Counted from the stretch's first letter, positions 23,308 through 32,393 are shown. The stretch is 64,000 nt of DNA from Rhodoferax sp. OV413 (GCF_900104385.1 NZ_FNJA01000008.1:62001-126000), one strand, 5' to 3'. The notes: generated by a model from the letters alone, not told the origin. Made by a program: numbers and translations.

Positions 23308-23345
23308 AAATATACACGTAGTGTATGTTTGCATAAGTGAGCCCT
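23308..23345. other. oriT, RSF1010/MobQ type
   Basis: An inverted repeat AAATATACAC / GTGTATGTTT (one mismatch, loop GTA, 23308-23330) is followed immediately by CATAAGTGAGCCCT. This matches the RSF1010-class layout, in which a hairpin precedes the nic core TAAGTGCGCCCT; only one core base differs. The expected nick is within TAAGTGAG/CCCT (about 23341/23342). The position between the divergent relaxase and accessory genes supports the call. Confidence 0.78.
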
Positions 23346-23441
23346 TGCAGGGGGCTACGATGGACGAGGACGATTTAGCAGGCGAGAACATAGCGAGTGC
23401 GTTGATACATTCATAGTAGCAAAAGCAAACGCAAAAGCAAG

Positions 23442-23474
23442 AAAGGCTGGGGCAAGTGAATAGCCCCAGCCTTT
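23442..23474. terminator. Strong hairpin, probable terminator or attenuator
   Basis: A 12-bp perfect stem AAAGGCTGGGGC / GCCCCAGCCTTT with a 9-nt loop sits between oriT and the MobC/TraD-like gene. The stem ends in T residues on the plus strand and A residues precede it, so it could act in either direction. It lies about 50 bases before the start at 23527 and may limit read-through into that gene. Confidence 0.55.
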
Positions 23475-23526
23475 ATTGACAAGCCGCAATGATTTGTTAA
23501 GCTGATTTCAGAAAGCGAGACAAACC

Positions 23527-23805
23527 ATGAGCAAGAACCTGAAAGAACGAATTGCAGTATTGCAGAAGGAACAAGAGCAATTGAAAGCACGAGCACAACA
23601 ATTGCAGAGTCAATTCAATGCAAAGGAACGAAAAACCACCGACAGACGGAAGTTCGTCGTCGGCGCGCTTGTGCTCAAAGACATTGAGACTAATGCAGCT
23701 CTGCGCAAGCACATATCCACGCTGCTAAGCAACGCGCCGGAAAGGGACAAGAAGCCATTCCCGGATTTGCTGAAAATGTCGGCACCGGTTAGCCAAGCAA
23801 GTTAG
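23527..23805 (+). CDS. Small mobilization accessory protein (MobC/TraD-like)
   Basis: The product is 92 residues. An N-terminal coiled coil (LKERIAVLQKEQEQLKARAQ) is followed by RKTTDRRKFVVGALVLKDIE, a basic segment typical of small MobC/TraD-type proteins beside MobQ relaxases. These help the relaxosome at oriT. It is divergent from mob across oriT, and its 3' end overlaps the convergent integrase gene by 17 bases. Confidence 0.65.
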   Translation: MSKNLKERIAVLQKEQEQLKARAQQLQSQFNAKERKTTDRRKFVVGALVLKDIETNAALRKHISTLLSNAPERDKKPFPDLLKMSAPVSQAS

Positions 23806-25594
23806 CTAGTTCTTCTGAGGACACTTTAAATTCACCCGCCTTTTTTGCGGGTGTGTTTTTGCGTTTACGTGTTCCGAGTATCGGTTCAACATAGTCGAAG
23901 AAATGCACACCGGGATAATTGAGGCGGTCAATTACACGCTTCATGCTTGCAATACTGAAAGCACCCGTGTAGGTATTTGTGTGCACATCGTTCTGATTAC
24001 GTCCAGCGGTCAGAACATGCGCGCCCGAATGTCCACAAATGCGTCGAAGAATTACCGACTCGGGAATGCGCTCATGTAAAACAGTTTCTACACCCAAGCC
24101 GCTACTATCCACAATTGCTTGTGCCAGCGACGTAACAAAGCGATGACGGAAGCTATGAAAGGAGATTTCGGGTTGCTTTATTTCTAGGTATTCAGCAATG
24201 TATTTTTCATTAAACCAGCGCCCCGGCGCTTTTCCATACTTGTCCCCTGTGCCAGATGTCAGCCCAAAAAGGTTTGGGGTGTATTTGGCGTTAGCCTCTT
24301 TTGTGCCGGGCTTGGCGCTTGCGGCCTTAGCCTCAATTTCAGCTTTACGGGAAGGTGCAGAACGCCTCTGTTCTTTTACAAAGTCAATGAACTTTAAATC
24401 TAGCAATTGCTGATGAACCGGGACGAGGCGACGGCTTTCCTCGTTCTTCACTGATTTCGTGTCTTCGTCTTCATCGTCGTCAGCTGATGCGGTAATGTCG
24501 ATGTACCAGAGCCCGGCATCGTCTTGCCTCACGTCGTTTAGCTGCAATTGCGATATTTCATTGAGCCGCGCCCCGGTGAATAGCCCGAGCAAAGGAACCC
24601 AATACTGATAGCTTCTGTTGTAGTTCGCATTTTCGTAATACGCATCGCCAAAGATTGATTTTAATTCAGTTTGCGTAAATGCTCGCTTTATTGTTCCTTT
24701 GCGCGCATTCGTTTTTACCTCGAACCCTTTAATTACGAGTTCATTAACCGCATACTGCTTTGCAGCGAACTCCAAAAATTTAATTGCCACCGTTACATAG
24801 CCTTCCAGCGTGGCCTCCGTAAGGCGCTCTGCAATAGCGCCGTCATTGTCCAACAACAGCTTGCGGCGGGAACGGCTCACAATTTCGTCAAACGTCAGAT
24901 TTACGGCATTGCGCAGGTTTGGCGCATTGACGGGGTAGAAAACCAAGTCCTTCTTGAATTTCTCCATGTCGGCAGGCGTGAGTGTGCCAATCTGCTTGGT
25001 TCCGAAGCGTTCGAGGAATGGCCTCAACCGGGTTTTGGTTTGCGGAAGGCTTCTCTCGCCGATTTCCTTGTCGTCTTCGCGGGCTTGCTCGGATTTCAGA
25101 TAGTCCGCTATGTGTCTGGACACCCGCAGGCGGGCGGAAGACGACAGCCGCCCAGGCTCGTGAAAACGTTCTGGCAAGGGCTCGGATAGGGCAACCTGCG
25201 ACAAAGGCCTATCGCCCTGGCTAGACCTATTTACGGCCTCTAAAAAGGCGTCGATGGCCCCCACGTCCCCGGGCTTTACGTCCGTGAAGCGCCAGTTGCC
25301 GTTGTCGTCCTTGTCGGCATTGAATGGGGCGAGGTCTTCGAGCTTTGGTTTTTTCATGTTGCTGCGCAGATATTCAATGAGCGCTTGGCGCTCAATACGC
25401 ACATTTTGCAACAGATACAGCTCGAAATAGACGCGCAGACGCCGCGCTATGCTCCTAGCACAACGCGGGTCTTTGGTGAGCGTGGAAAACTTTATATCCC
25501 TCGGGTCTTTGTGGCTTCTACGCTCGCTGGGGATGACCAAACGAACAAGAAAAACCCCGCAGCGCGAGACGGAAAGGTAAGCGGATGACCTCAT
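23789..25594 (-). CDS. Tyrosine recombinase (integrase) of the tmRNA element
   Basis: The product is 601 residues, long for the family because of an extended N-terminal arm/core-binding part and a charged insert (TASADDDEDEDTK). Catalytic residues: Arg in LFTGARLNEIS, HxxR in FHSFRHRF, His in CGHSGAHVL, and Tyr in HTNTYTGAF. Start ATG 25594 lies 95 bases from attR; MKKPKLEDL further in is a possible shorter start. It recombines the ssrA 3' end with the circular element. No excisionase gene was seen. Confidence 0.9.
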   Translation of the reverse strand: MRSSAYLSVSRCGVFLVRLVIPSERRSHKDPRDIKFSTLTKDPRCARSIARRLRVYFELYLLQNVRIERQALIEYLRSNMKKPKLEDLAPFNADKDDNGNWRFTDVKPGDVGAIDAFLEAVNRSSQGDRPLSQVALSEPLPERFHEPGRLSSSARLRVSRHIADYLKSEQAREDDKEIGERSLPQTKTRLRPFLERFGTKQIGTLTPADMEKFKKDLVFYPVNAPNLRNAVNLTFDEIVSRSRRKLLLDNDGAIAERLTEATLEGYVTVAIKFLEFAAKQYAVNELVIKGFEVKTNARKGTIKRAFTQTELKSIFGDAYYENANYNRSYQYWVPLLGLFTGARLNEISQLQLNDVRQDDAGLWYIDITASADDDEDEDTKSVKNEESRRLVPVHQQLLDLKFIDFVKEQRRSAPSRKAEIEAKAASAKPGTKEANAKYTPNLFGLTSGTGDKYGKAPGRWFNEKYIAEYLEIKQPEISFHSFRHRFVTSLAQAIVDSSGLGVETVLHERIPESVILRRICGHSGAHVLTAGRNQNDVHTNTYTGAFSIASMKRVIDRLNYPGVHFFDYVEPILGTRKRKNTPAKKAGEFKVSSEELANLLG

Positions 25595-25603
25595 GGAACA
25601 GAC

Positions 25604-25622
25604 CCCAAAGTGTCGCCCTTGG
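25604..25622. promoter_or_regulatory. Candidate integrase arm-type site near attR
   Basis: CCCAAAGTGTCGCCCTTGG lies between the integrase start and attR. It shares AGTGTCGCCC (and CCTTGG) with the cluster at 14171-14212 beside attL. Placement at both element ends suits integrase arm binding. It could instead be a promoter element for int. Confidence 0.5.
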
Positions 25623-25688
25623 TGTCCGTTCGAGGTGTCTTCGTTTTAGAAGTCCTGAAAACCCTTTGATATCAACAACTTACAAATG

Positions 25689-25705
25689 TGGTGGAGCTGG
25701 GGGGA
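25689..25705. other. attR (ssrA 3' end)
   Basis: The 17-bp core identical to 14051-14067. It lies inside the tmRNA acceptor/T-arm region, and the integrase gene is immediately to its left. Confidence 0.85.
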
Positions 25706-26077
25706 TTTGAACCCCCGTCCGCAAGCCTTCTTCGAACAGTTCTACATGTGTAGCCGTCTGGTTTAAGTCTCGCCTTTTACATCGCGCAGTGGCACGCTAT
25801 GCAAAACGCCAGCAACCTATTTTCTCGAAGAGTACTAAGTTACCCAGTGCCCTCCCAGCCAAATAAAATTACCCCGCAGCCTGGACTGTAAAACCTTACG
25901 GAATTACAACCCTTGCCCAGCCTATTGGCTTGCTGTTGCGAGGCTCACGCGCAATTAAGCGGCGAGTGCGAAACGTTCGTCGTTTGCAGTTAGGTTTTTT
26001 CTGCTGTTTTACGAGGTGACAGAACCTCGACATGCCCTGCTGCGCGTCCGAACCCACGTCGAAACCAGTGCAGCCCC
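25689..26077 (-). ncRNA. ssrA: tmRNA (transfer-messenger RNA)
   Basis: The minus strand begins GGGGCTGCACTGGTTTCGAC and ends CCAGCTCCACCA, the paired tRNA-like ends of one-piece tmRNA (389 nt). The tag frame reads GCA AAC GAC GAA CGT TTC GCA CTC GCC GCT TAA, giving ANDERFALAA. A T-arm GGGTTCAAATCC lies near the 3' end. It rescues stalled ribosomes with SmpB. The mobile element uses its last 17 bases as attachment site and restores them exactly, so the gene stays functional. Confidence 0.97.
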
Positions 26078-26084
26078 AAGCTGT

Positions 26085-26792
26085 TCATTTTAAGCCATTA
26101 AGTGCTTGACCGCTCGGTAGGCAATTTAATAAATCCAGAGGCGAATGGATTGCTGCGTGCGCCCCCCAGCGCTCGACATCCGTGTTGTGCCCCAGGTAAC
26201 CATACGCGGCAGCAACTGTAGCCATGCCAGCAGCTCGGCCTGCCACAATATCTCGCTCGTCGTCGCCCACATATACGCAGCGCTCTGGAGCCAGCCCCAG
26301 CCGCCTAGCAGCCTCCAGCAAGGGCTCAGGGTGGGGCTTGGCATGCGGCGTAGTGTCCCCGCCCACCACCGCACCGGCCGTAGCGAACAGCGGCATAGAT
26401 TGGGTTAAGGGAATGGCAAAACGCTCAGACTTATTGGTCACCACGCCCCAAGACAACGACCGGGCAACCAGTTGAGCCAGCAGCTCTGAAACCCCTTCAA
26501 ATGCGTACGTTTCTTGAGTCAGTCGGCGCTCGTAATTGACAAAGAACTCCTCTCGCATCGCCGCAAAGTCGGGGTGATCAGGTTGCATGTCAAACGCAAT
26601 ACCCAGCATGCCACGCGCTCCTGCGCCCACCATCGGACGGTAACGCTCAGGTGCATAGGAAGACAGACCGCGATCGGTCCGCATTTTGTCGACCGCCCCC
26701 GCAAGATCGGGCGCACTGTCTACCAAGGTTCCGTCCAAATCGAACAATACCGCTTGTATATTGCGAAAAATGGGAAGCACGTTGGACGTCAT
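26085..26792 (-). CDS. gph: Phosphoglycolate phosphatase (HAD family)
   Basis: The product is 235 residues from ATG 26792, which overlaps the ubiG stop (ATGA). HAD motifs: FDLDGTLVDS (nucleophile Asp and acid Asp), VVTNKS (motif II), then Lys in AKPHPEPL and the acidic motif GDDERDIVAG. It dephosphorylates 2-phosphoglycolate from DNA repair and oxygenase side reactions. Coupling with ubiG is the usual betaproteobacterial arrangement. A longer in-frame start at 26912 would lie inside ubiG and is rejected. Confidence 0.92.
   Translation of the reverse strand: MTSNVLPIFRNIQAVLFDLDGTLVDSAPDLAGAVDKMRTDRGLSSYAPERYRPMVGAGARGMLGIAFDMQPDHPDFAAMREEFFVNYERRLTQETYAFEGVSELLAQLVARSLSWGVVTNKSERFAIPLTQSMPLFATAGAVVGGDTTPHAKPHPEPLLEAARRLGLAPERCVYVGDDERDIVAGRAAGMATVAAAYGYLGHNTDVERWGAHAAIHSPLDLLNCLPSGQALNGLK
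26087..26092 (-). promoter_or_regulatory. Possible -10 box of ssrA inside the end of gph
   Basis: TAAAAT on the minus strand lies nine bases before the tmRNA 5' end and overlaps the gph stop codon. No good -35 at 16-18 bp was found, so the tmRNA may also be co-transcribed with gph. Confidence 0.35.
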
Positions 26793-27496
26793 AGCTTTTG
26801 CGTGGCAATCATGTAGTTCACGCTTGTATCCGCACTTAGCCAATAGCGCTGAGTCAAGGGATTGAATTCCAATCCACGGGTGTGCCGCAACGTAAGCCCC
26901 GCACTCCGGCAATGCGCAGCCAGCTCACTAGGGCGAATCATTTTCTCGTATGCATGAGTCCCACGTGGCAGCATGTTGAGAACATATTCCGCCCCCACAA
27001 CAGCCAGCAAGAAAGCTTTCGCGCTTCTATGGATAGTTGAAAAAAACACCCAGCCTCCCGGCTTTACCAGGGCTGCACATGCACGAACCACAGAAGCGGG
27101 ATCGGGTACATGCTCCAGCATCTCCATGCAGGTGACAACGTCAAAGCTGCCCGGTTGCTCAATCGCTATTTCCTCTGCACTGATCTCGCGATACTTCAAT
27201 GTCGGCGTTTGGGCCTCCAAAGCGTGGAGTTGTGCCACTTTCAATGCCTTCGTAGACAGGTCGATCCCCAATACATCCGCACCACAACGGGCCATGGAGT
27301 CCGCCAATATGCCTCCGCCACAACCGACATCCAACACACGTTGACCACCGACGGATGCGATGCTGTTAATCCAGCCCAGGCGCAGTGGATTGATTTGATG
27401 CAACGGTCGAAACTCGCTATCGGCATCCCACCAACGGTGGGCCAGGTCAGAGAATTTGGCCAGCTCGGCGGGATCGGCATTCAGACTAGGGTTCAT
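26789..27496 (-). CDS. ubiG: Ubiquinone biosynthesis O-methyltransferase
   Basis: The product is 235 residues. The N-terminus FSDLAHRWWDADSEFRPLHQ with NPLRLGWI is diagnostic of UbiG. The SAM motif is RVLDVGCGGGILADSMARCG and motif II is FDVVTCMEMLEHVPDP. It performs both O-methylations of the ubiquinone ring at the membrane. It forms a coupled pair with gph, and a terminator lies upstream between it and ompA. Confidence 0.95.
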   Translation of the reverse strand: MNPSLNADPAELAKFSDLAHRWWDADSEFRPLHQINPLRLGWINSIASVGGQRVLDVGCGGGILADSMARCGADVLGIDLSTKALKVAQLHALEAQTPTLKYREISAEEIAIEQPGSFDVVTCMEMLEHVPDPASVVRACAALVKPGGWVFFSTIHRSAKAFLLAVVGAEYVLNMLPRGTHAYEKMIRPSELAAHCRSAGLTLRHTRGLEFNPLTQRYWLSADTSVNYMIATQKL

Positions 27497-27562
27497 AACT
27501 CCATTTTCTCAGATTACATAGCGCCACATCACAACGATCCCGCATACAGCGGCACATAAAAA

Positions 27563-27592
27563 AAGCCCTCGGAACGTAAGTTCAGAGGGCTT
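27563..27592 (-). terminator. Intrinsic terminator downstream of ompA
   Basis: On the minus strand the stem AAGCCCTC / GAGGGCTT is followed by a run of seven T, a canonical rho-independent terminator for ompA, before the ubiG start. Confidence 0.85.
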
Positions 27593-27596
27593 CGGT

Positions 27597-27618
27597 GAAC
27601 AGGCTCTAGAGCCTGTTC
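27597..27618. repeat. Perfect 22-bp palindrome after ompA
   Basis: Half-site GAACAGGCTCT is followed directly by its reverse complement AGAGCCTGTTC, with no loop. It lies between the ompA stop and its terminator. It may extend the mRNA 3' structure; a protein-binding role is not excluded. Confidence 0.55.
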
Positions 27619-27659
27619 AAGACCATAACACCAAGTAGGCTCGGTGCTAGACCTTTGGA

Positions 27660-28307
27660 TTACTTGTTGCGCGTACCAACAACTTCGATTTCAACGCGGC
27701 GGTTTTTAGCGCGGCCTTCGGCAGTCTTGTTGTCAGCAACAGGTTGCTTTTCGCCCTTGCCTTCGGTGTAGACGCGGTTCTTTTCGATGCCGCTGGACAC
27801 CAAATAAGCCTTGACGGACTCAGAACGGCGAACCGACAACTTCTGGTTGTATGCATCGCTGCCCACGGAGTCGGTGTGACCCACGGCAATGATCACTTCC
27901 AGGTTGATGCCCTTAACCTTGCCAACCAGGTCGTCCAGCTTGGCTTTGCCTTCTGGCTTCAGAACCGACTTGTTGAAGTCGAAGAAAGCATCAGCTGCGT
28001 AGGTTACCTTTTCTGCGACCATGGCGGGAGCCACAGCAGCAGGAGCAGGAGCAGCAGCGACAGGTGCTGGTGCTGGTGCGGGAGCAGCCACAGGAGCGGG
28101 AGCAGCAACAGGAACAATAGCGCCATCACAACCAGGAGCAGCCGTTGCGGGCGTCCAGTACGCATCACGCCAGCACAGTTCGTTGGTACCGTTCTTCCAG
28201 ACCAGTTCGTTGGTGCCGTTCTTCCAGTTATCAACGGTTTGTGCGCCCGCGGCGGTTACAAGCGCTGCGGAGGCAAACATCATTGCCACTTTGTTCAATT
28301 TCTTCAT
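27660..28307 (-). CDS. ompA: OmpA-family outer membrane protein
   Basis: The product is 215 residues from ATG 28307 with a strong AGAGGAG site. Signal peptide MKKLNKVAMMFASAALVTAA is cleaved near AGA-Q. The mature N-terminus has a tandem WKNGTNEL repeat, then a Pro/Ala-rich linker (VAAPAPVAAPAPAP). The C-terminal OmpA/MotB domain (about 105-215) has the peptidoglycan-binding pattern FDFNKSVLKPEGKAKLDDL, VGHTDSVGSDAYNQKLSVRR, and NRRVEIEV. There is no eight-stranded barrel domain, so it is a short, Pal-like wall anchor. It is transcribed alone between gyrA (divergent) and a terminator. Confidence 0.9.
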   Translation of the reverse strand: MKKLNKVAMMFASAALVTAAGAQTVDNWKNGTNELVWKNGTNELCWRDAYWTPATAAPGCDGAIVPVAAPAPVAAPAPAPAPVAAAPAPAAVAPAMVAEKVTYAADAFFDFNKSVLKPEGKAKLDDLVGKVKGINLEVIIAVGHTDSVGSDAYNQKLSVRRSESVKAYLVSSGIEKNRVYTEGKGEKQPVADNKTAEGRAKNRRVEIEVVGTRNK

Positions 28308-28532
28308 GGTTCTCCTCTTGGGGAAAAAGCCGCAGCAGCGCTGCGAAACGGGACGCTTACAGTGACCATCACTGCAAACGTTCAAACAATTGTGCCACAG
28401 GGCTAAGGGGAAACGAGTAGGACGACAGGCATACCTAAATGTATGCACATCCATATAGGGCATGTGTTGCTGTGTAGCGACAGTCACTTGCCTCTAAAAT
28501 GATGGACCTCCGCTGCACAACGTTTGCCTCTC

Positions 28533-31205
28533 ATGACCCAGTTCGCCAAAGAAACCCTGCCCATCAGTCTTGAAGAGGAAATGCGCCGGAGTTACCTCGA
28601 CTACGCGATGAGTGTTATTGTGGGCCGCGCCCTGCCCGATGCGCGCGACGGCCTCAAGCCCGTGCACCGGCGCGTGCTGTTTGCCATGCACGAACTCAAC
28701 AACGACTGGAACCGTGCATATAAGAAGTCGGCCCGTATTGTGGGCGACGTGATTGGTAAGTACCACCCCCACGGCGACAGTGCGGTATATGAAACCATCG
28801 TTCGCATGGCGCAAGATTTTTCGCTGCGCCACATGCTGGTGGACGGCCAGGGTAACTTCGGCTCGGTCGACGGCGACAACGCCGCCGCCATGCGCTACAC
28901 CGAAATCCGCATGTCCAAGATCGCCCACGAGCTGCTGGCCGACCTGGACAAGGAAACCGTCGACTTTGGCCCTAACTACGATGGCAGCGAGCAAGAGCCG
29001 CTGGTCATGCCAGCCCGCTTCCCTAACTTATTAGTCAACGGTTCATCCGGCATTGCCGTGGGTATGGCGACCAACATCCCGCCGCACAACCTGAATGAAG
29101 TGGTCGACGGCTGCCTGCACCTGCTGCGCAACCCGCAGGCCACGGTGGACGAGCTGATGGAGATCATCCCCGCGCCCGACTTCCCCACGGCCGGCATCAT
29201 CTACGGCATCAATGGCGTAAAAGACGGCTACCGCACCGGCCGTGGCCGTGTGGTGATGCGCGCCAAGGTGCACTTCGAAGACATCGACAAGGGCCAGCGC
29301 CAGGCCATCATCGTGGACGAGCTGCCCTACCAGTGCAACAAGAAGACCCTGCAAGAGCGCATGGCCGAGCTGGTGCACGAAAAGAAGATCGACGGCATCA
29401 GCCACATCCAGGACGAGTCCGATAAATCCGGCATGCGTCTGGTGATCGAACTCAAGCGCGGTGAAGTGCCCGAGGTAGTGCTAAACAATCTTTACAAACA
29501 GACCCAGCTGCAAGACACCTTCGGCATGAACATGGTGGCGCTGGTCAATGGCCAGCCCAAGCTGTGCAACCTGAAGGACTTGATTGAAGTCTTCTTGGAG
29601 CACCGCCGCGAAGTCGTCACCCGCCGCACCATCTTCAACCTGCGCAAAGCCCGCGAACGCGGCCATGTGCTGGAAGGCCTGGCGGTCGCGCTGGCGAATA
29701 TCGACGATTTCATCGCCATCATCCGCAACGCGCCCACGCCCCCGGTCGCCAAGATCGAACTGATGGCCCGCCCCTGGGACAGCAAGCTGGTGCGCGAGAT
29801 GCTAACCCGTACCCGTGCCGACGGCGGCATGGTCAATGTGGACGACTACCGCCCCGATGGTCTAGAAAAAGAACTCGGCATGGGCAAGGACGGCCTATAC
29901 CGCCTGTCCGAAGTGCAAGCGCAAGAAATCCTGCAGATGCGTCTGCAACGCCTGACCGGGCTCGAGCAGGACAAGATCGTTGCCGAATACAAAGAGGTGA
30001 TGTCCGAGATCGAAGACTTCCTCGACATCCTGGCCAAGCCCGAACGCGTGTCCACCATCATTGGCGAAGAGTTGACCGCCATCAAGCTGGAATTCGGCCA
30101 GACCAAGCTGGGCGCCCGCCGCAGCCTGGTGGAGTACAGCTCGTTCGACCTCAGCACCGAAGACCTGATCACCCCAACCGACATGGTGGTGACCTTGTCG
30201 CACAGTGGCTATATCAAGAGCCAGCCGCTCTCTGAATACCGGGCGCAGAAGCGTGGCGGCCGCGGCAAGCAGGCCACGGCCACCAAAGAAGACGACTGGG
30301 TCGACCAGCTGTTCATCGCCAACACGCACGATTACATCCTGTGCTTCTCAAACCGCGGCCGCTTGTACTGGCTCAAGGTCTGGGAAGTACCGCAGGGTTC
30401 GCGCGGCTCGCGTGGCCGCCCGATCGTCAATATGTTCCCGCTGCAAGAAGGCGAAAAGATCAACGTGGTGCTGGCCCTGACCGGTGAGAAGCGCAGCTTC
30501 CCGGCCGACCAGTATGTGTTCATGGCCACCAGCATGGGCACGGTCAAGAAGACCCCGCTGACCGACTTCAGCAACCCGCGCAAGGCCGGCATCATCGCCG
30601 TGGACCTGGACCCGGGCGACTTCCTGGTCGGAGCCGCCCTGACCGACGGCAAGCACGATGTGATGCTGTTCAGCGACGGCGGCAAGGCTGTGCGTTTTGA
30701 TGAAAACGATGTGCGCCCCATGGGCCGCAATGCCCGGGGCGTGCGCGGCATGATGCTGGAAGAAGGCCAGGGCGTGATCGCCATGCTGGTTGCCGAAGAC
30801 GAGCAGCAAAGCGTGCTCACCGCCACTCTGAACGGCTACGGCAAACGTACCAGCATCACCGAATACACCCGCCATGGCCGCGGCACCAAGGGCATGATCG
30901 CCATCCAACAAAGCGAGCGCAATGGCCGCGTGGTGGCTGCCACCCTGGTGCATGCCGACGACGAGATCATGCTGATTACCGACAAGGGCGTGCTGGTGCG
31001 CACCCGGGTCAGCGAGATCCGCGAACTCGGCCGTGCCACCCAGGGCGTCACCCTGATCGGCCTGGACGAAGGTTCCAAGCTCAGCGGACTGCAGCGCATC
31101 GTGGAAAACGACGCCATCGCAGCCGCCGCCGAAGCCAGCGCAGCGGGTGAAGACGACGCAGCCGGTGGCAACGATGACAGCGCAGGCGACACCCCCGAAG
31201 CGTAA
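28533..31205 (+). CDS. gyrA: DNA gyrase subunit A
   Basis: The product is 890 residues from ATG 28533. Active-site Tyr122 is in AMRYTEIRM. The quinolone-resistance region reads [17 protein letters not shown]: Ser83 is wild type, and Glu occupies position 87 (Asp in E. coli). The C-terminal DNA-wrapping domain has the GyrA box in QKRGGRGK, and the tail is acidic and Ala-rich. With GyrB it introduces negative supercoils. It leads the chain of housekeeping genes on this strand. Confidence 0.97.
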   Translation: MTQFAKETLPISLEEEMRRSYLDYAMSVIVGRALPDARDGLKPVHRRVLFAMHELNNDWNRAYKKSARIVGDVIGKYHPHGDSAVYETIVRMAQDFSLRHMLVDGQGNFGSVDGDNAAAMRYTEIRMSKIAHELLADLDKETVDFGPNYDGSEQEPLVMPARFPNLLVNGSSGIAVGMATNIPPHNLNEVVDGCLHLLRNPQATVDELMEIIPAPDFPTAGIIYGINGVKDGYRTGRGRVVMRAKVHFEDIDKGQRQAIIVDELPYQCNKKTLQERMAELVHEKKIDGISHIQDESDKSGMRLVIELKRGEVPEVVLNNLYKQTQLQDTFGMNMVALVNGQPKLCNLKDLIEVFLEHRREVVTRRTIFNLRKARERGHVLEGLAVALANIDDFIAIIRNAPTPPVAKIELMARPWDSKLVREMLTRTRADGGMVNVDDYRPDGLEKELGMGKDGLYRLSEVQAQEILQMRLQRLTGLEQDKIVAEYKEVMSEIEDFLDILAKPERVSTIIGEELTAIKLEFGQTKLGARRSLVEYSSFDLSTEDLITPTDMVVTLSHSGYIKSQPLSEYRAQKRGGRGKQATATKEDDWVDQLFIANTHDYILCFSNRGRLYWLKVWEVPQGSRGSRGRPIVNMFPLQEGEKINVVLALTGEKRSFPADQYVFMATSMGTVKKTPLTDFSNPRKAGIIAVDLDPGDFLVGAALTDGKHDVMLFSDGGKAVRFDENDVRPMGRNARGVRGMMLEEGQGVIAMLVAEDEQQSVLTATLNGYGKRTSITEYTRHGRGTKGMIAIQQSERNGRVVAATLVHADDEIMLITDKGVLVRTRVSEIRELGRATQGVTLIGLDEGSKLSGLQRIVENDAIAAAAEASAAGEDDAAGGNDDSAGDTPEA

Positions 31206-31220
31206 TCCGCCATCACTACA

Positions 31221-31270
31221 TAATTCATAGCACCTTGCGCTTACCAAATAAGCGCCAGCGGCCTATTTAA
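31221..31270. repeat. Intergenic repeat, Comamonadaceae-type (divergent copy)
   Basis: It contains CATAGCACCTTGCGCTTACC and AAGCGCCAGCGGCCTATTTA, with the same order of words as the copies at 52476, 53193 and 62320 (a tAGC word, TGCGC, GCGC-AG, CCTATTT). It fills the gyrA-serC gap. Confidence 0.5.
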
Positions 31271-31283
31271 CCTAAGAATTTGC

Positions 31284-32390
31284 ATGACCCGACCGTTCAA
31301 TTTCTCCGCAGGCCCTGCCGCCATTCCTGAAGAAGTCCTGACCCAGGCAGCCGCTGAAATGCTGGACTGGCATGGCAGCGGCATGGGCGTGATGGAGATG
31401 AGCCACCGGGGCAAGGAGTTCTTGTCGATCTACGCCCAAACCAAGGCCGACTTCCGGGCCCTGATGGCGGTGCCGCCTGAATTCAAAATCCTTTTCATGC
31501 AAGGCGGTGGCCTGGGCGAAAACGCCATCGTTCCGCTGAACCTGTCGCGCGGCGGCAAGATCGACAGCGTCGTCACCGGAAGCTGGAGCCAGAAGTCGCA
31601 AAAAGAGGCACGCAAATATGCCCAGGTGCACATCGCCGCCAGCACCGAAGCCACCGGCTATACGCGCCTGCCGGACCCGGCTAGCTGGGACTTGAGCGCC
31701 GACGCCAACTACGTTCACATCTGCAGCAACGAAACCATAGACGGCATCGAATTCCAGACCCTGCCCGACCTGCAGGCACTGGGCTCGAAAGCTCCGCTGG
31801 TGGTCGATTTCTCGTCCCACGTCGCCTCGCGTCCGGTCGATTGGTCGAAGATCGGCCTGGCCTTTGGCGGCGCCCAGAAGAACCTCGGCCCCGCCGGTCT
31901 GACGGTGGTGGTGGTGCGCGAAGACCTGCTCGGCCACGCGCTGGACATATGCCCCAGCGCCTTCAACTACGAGACCGTGGCCGACAACCAGTCGATGTAC
32001 AACACCCCGCCCACCTTCGCGATCTACGTCGCCGGGCTGACCTTCCAGTGGCTCAAGCACCAGACCGAGGGTGAGCTGCACGGCATTGCCGCCATGGAGC
32101 AGCGCAACATCGCCAAGGCCGAGCTGCTATACCGCGCGATCGACCAGTCGCAGCTGTACTTCAACAAGGTGGACGCCGATTGCCGCTCGCGCATGAACGT
32201 GCCTTTCTTCCTGCGCGACGAGAGCCGCAACGACGCCTTCCTGGAAGGTGCCAAGGCACGCGGCTTGCTTCAGCTCAAAGGCCACAAGTCGGTCGGCGGC
32301 ATGCGCGCCAGCATCTACAACGCCATGCCGCTGGCGGGTGTGCAGGCTCTGGTGGACTACATGCACACATTCGAGAAAAGCCAAGCCTGA
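31284..32390 (+). CDS. serC: Phosphoserine aminotransferase
   Basis: The product is 368 residues of a fold-type I PLP enzyme: N-terminal [20 protein letters not shown], then SHRGKEF, PLP Lys in [12 protein letters not shown], and C-terminal [20 protein letters not shown]. It converts 3-phosphohydroxypyruvate to phosphoserine (serine pathway) and also serves pyridoxal phosphate synthesis. It is followed by pheA after three bases. Confidence 0.96.
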   Translation: MTRPFNFSAGPAAIPEEVLTQAAAEMLDWHGSGMGVMEMSHRGKEFLSIYAQTKADFRALMAVPPEFKILFMQGGGLGENAIVPLNLSRGGKIDSVVTGSWSQKSQKEARKYAQVHIAASTEATGYTRLPDPASWDLSADANYVHICSNETIDGIEFQTLPDLQALGSKAPLVVDFSSHVASRPVDWSKIGLAFGGAQKNLGPAGLTVVVVREDLLGHALDICPSAFNYETVADNQSMYNTPPTFAIYVAGLTFQWLKHQTEGELHGIAAMEQRNIAKAELLYRAIDQSQLYFNKVDADCRSRMNVPFFLRDESRNDAFLEGAKARGLLQLKGHKSVGGMRASIYNAMPLAGVQALVDYMHTFEKSQA

Positions 32391-32393
32391 CCC

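Larger units (their letters stand above)
14051..25705. mobile_element. Integrative mobilizable element in the tmRNA gene (~11.65 kb)
   Basis: It is bounded by identical 17-bp repeats (14051-14067 and 25689-25705) that equal the 3' end of ssrA including its CCA. An integrase gene abuts the ssrA end, the classic tmRNA-island arrangement. Contents: type III res/mod with an RHH protein, zinc-ribbon protein, H-NS-like protein, rolling-circle Rep, hairpin-rich origin-like DNA, MobQ-type relaxase, oriT, MobC/TraD-like protein, integrase. There are no conjugation (type IV secretion) genes, so it is mobilizable rather than self-transmissible. The rep-to-int half is visibly more AT-rich than the flanking chromosome. 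Confidence 0.88.

Noticed and set aside
14051-25705. Self-transmissible conjugative element
   Set aside because: No type IV secretion, coupling protein or pilus genes between the att sites; only mobilization functions are present.
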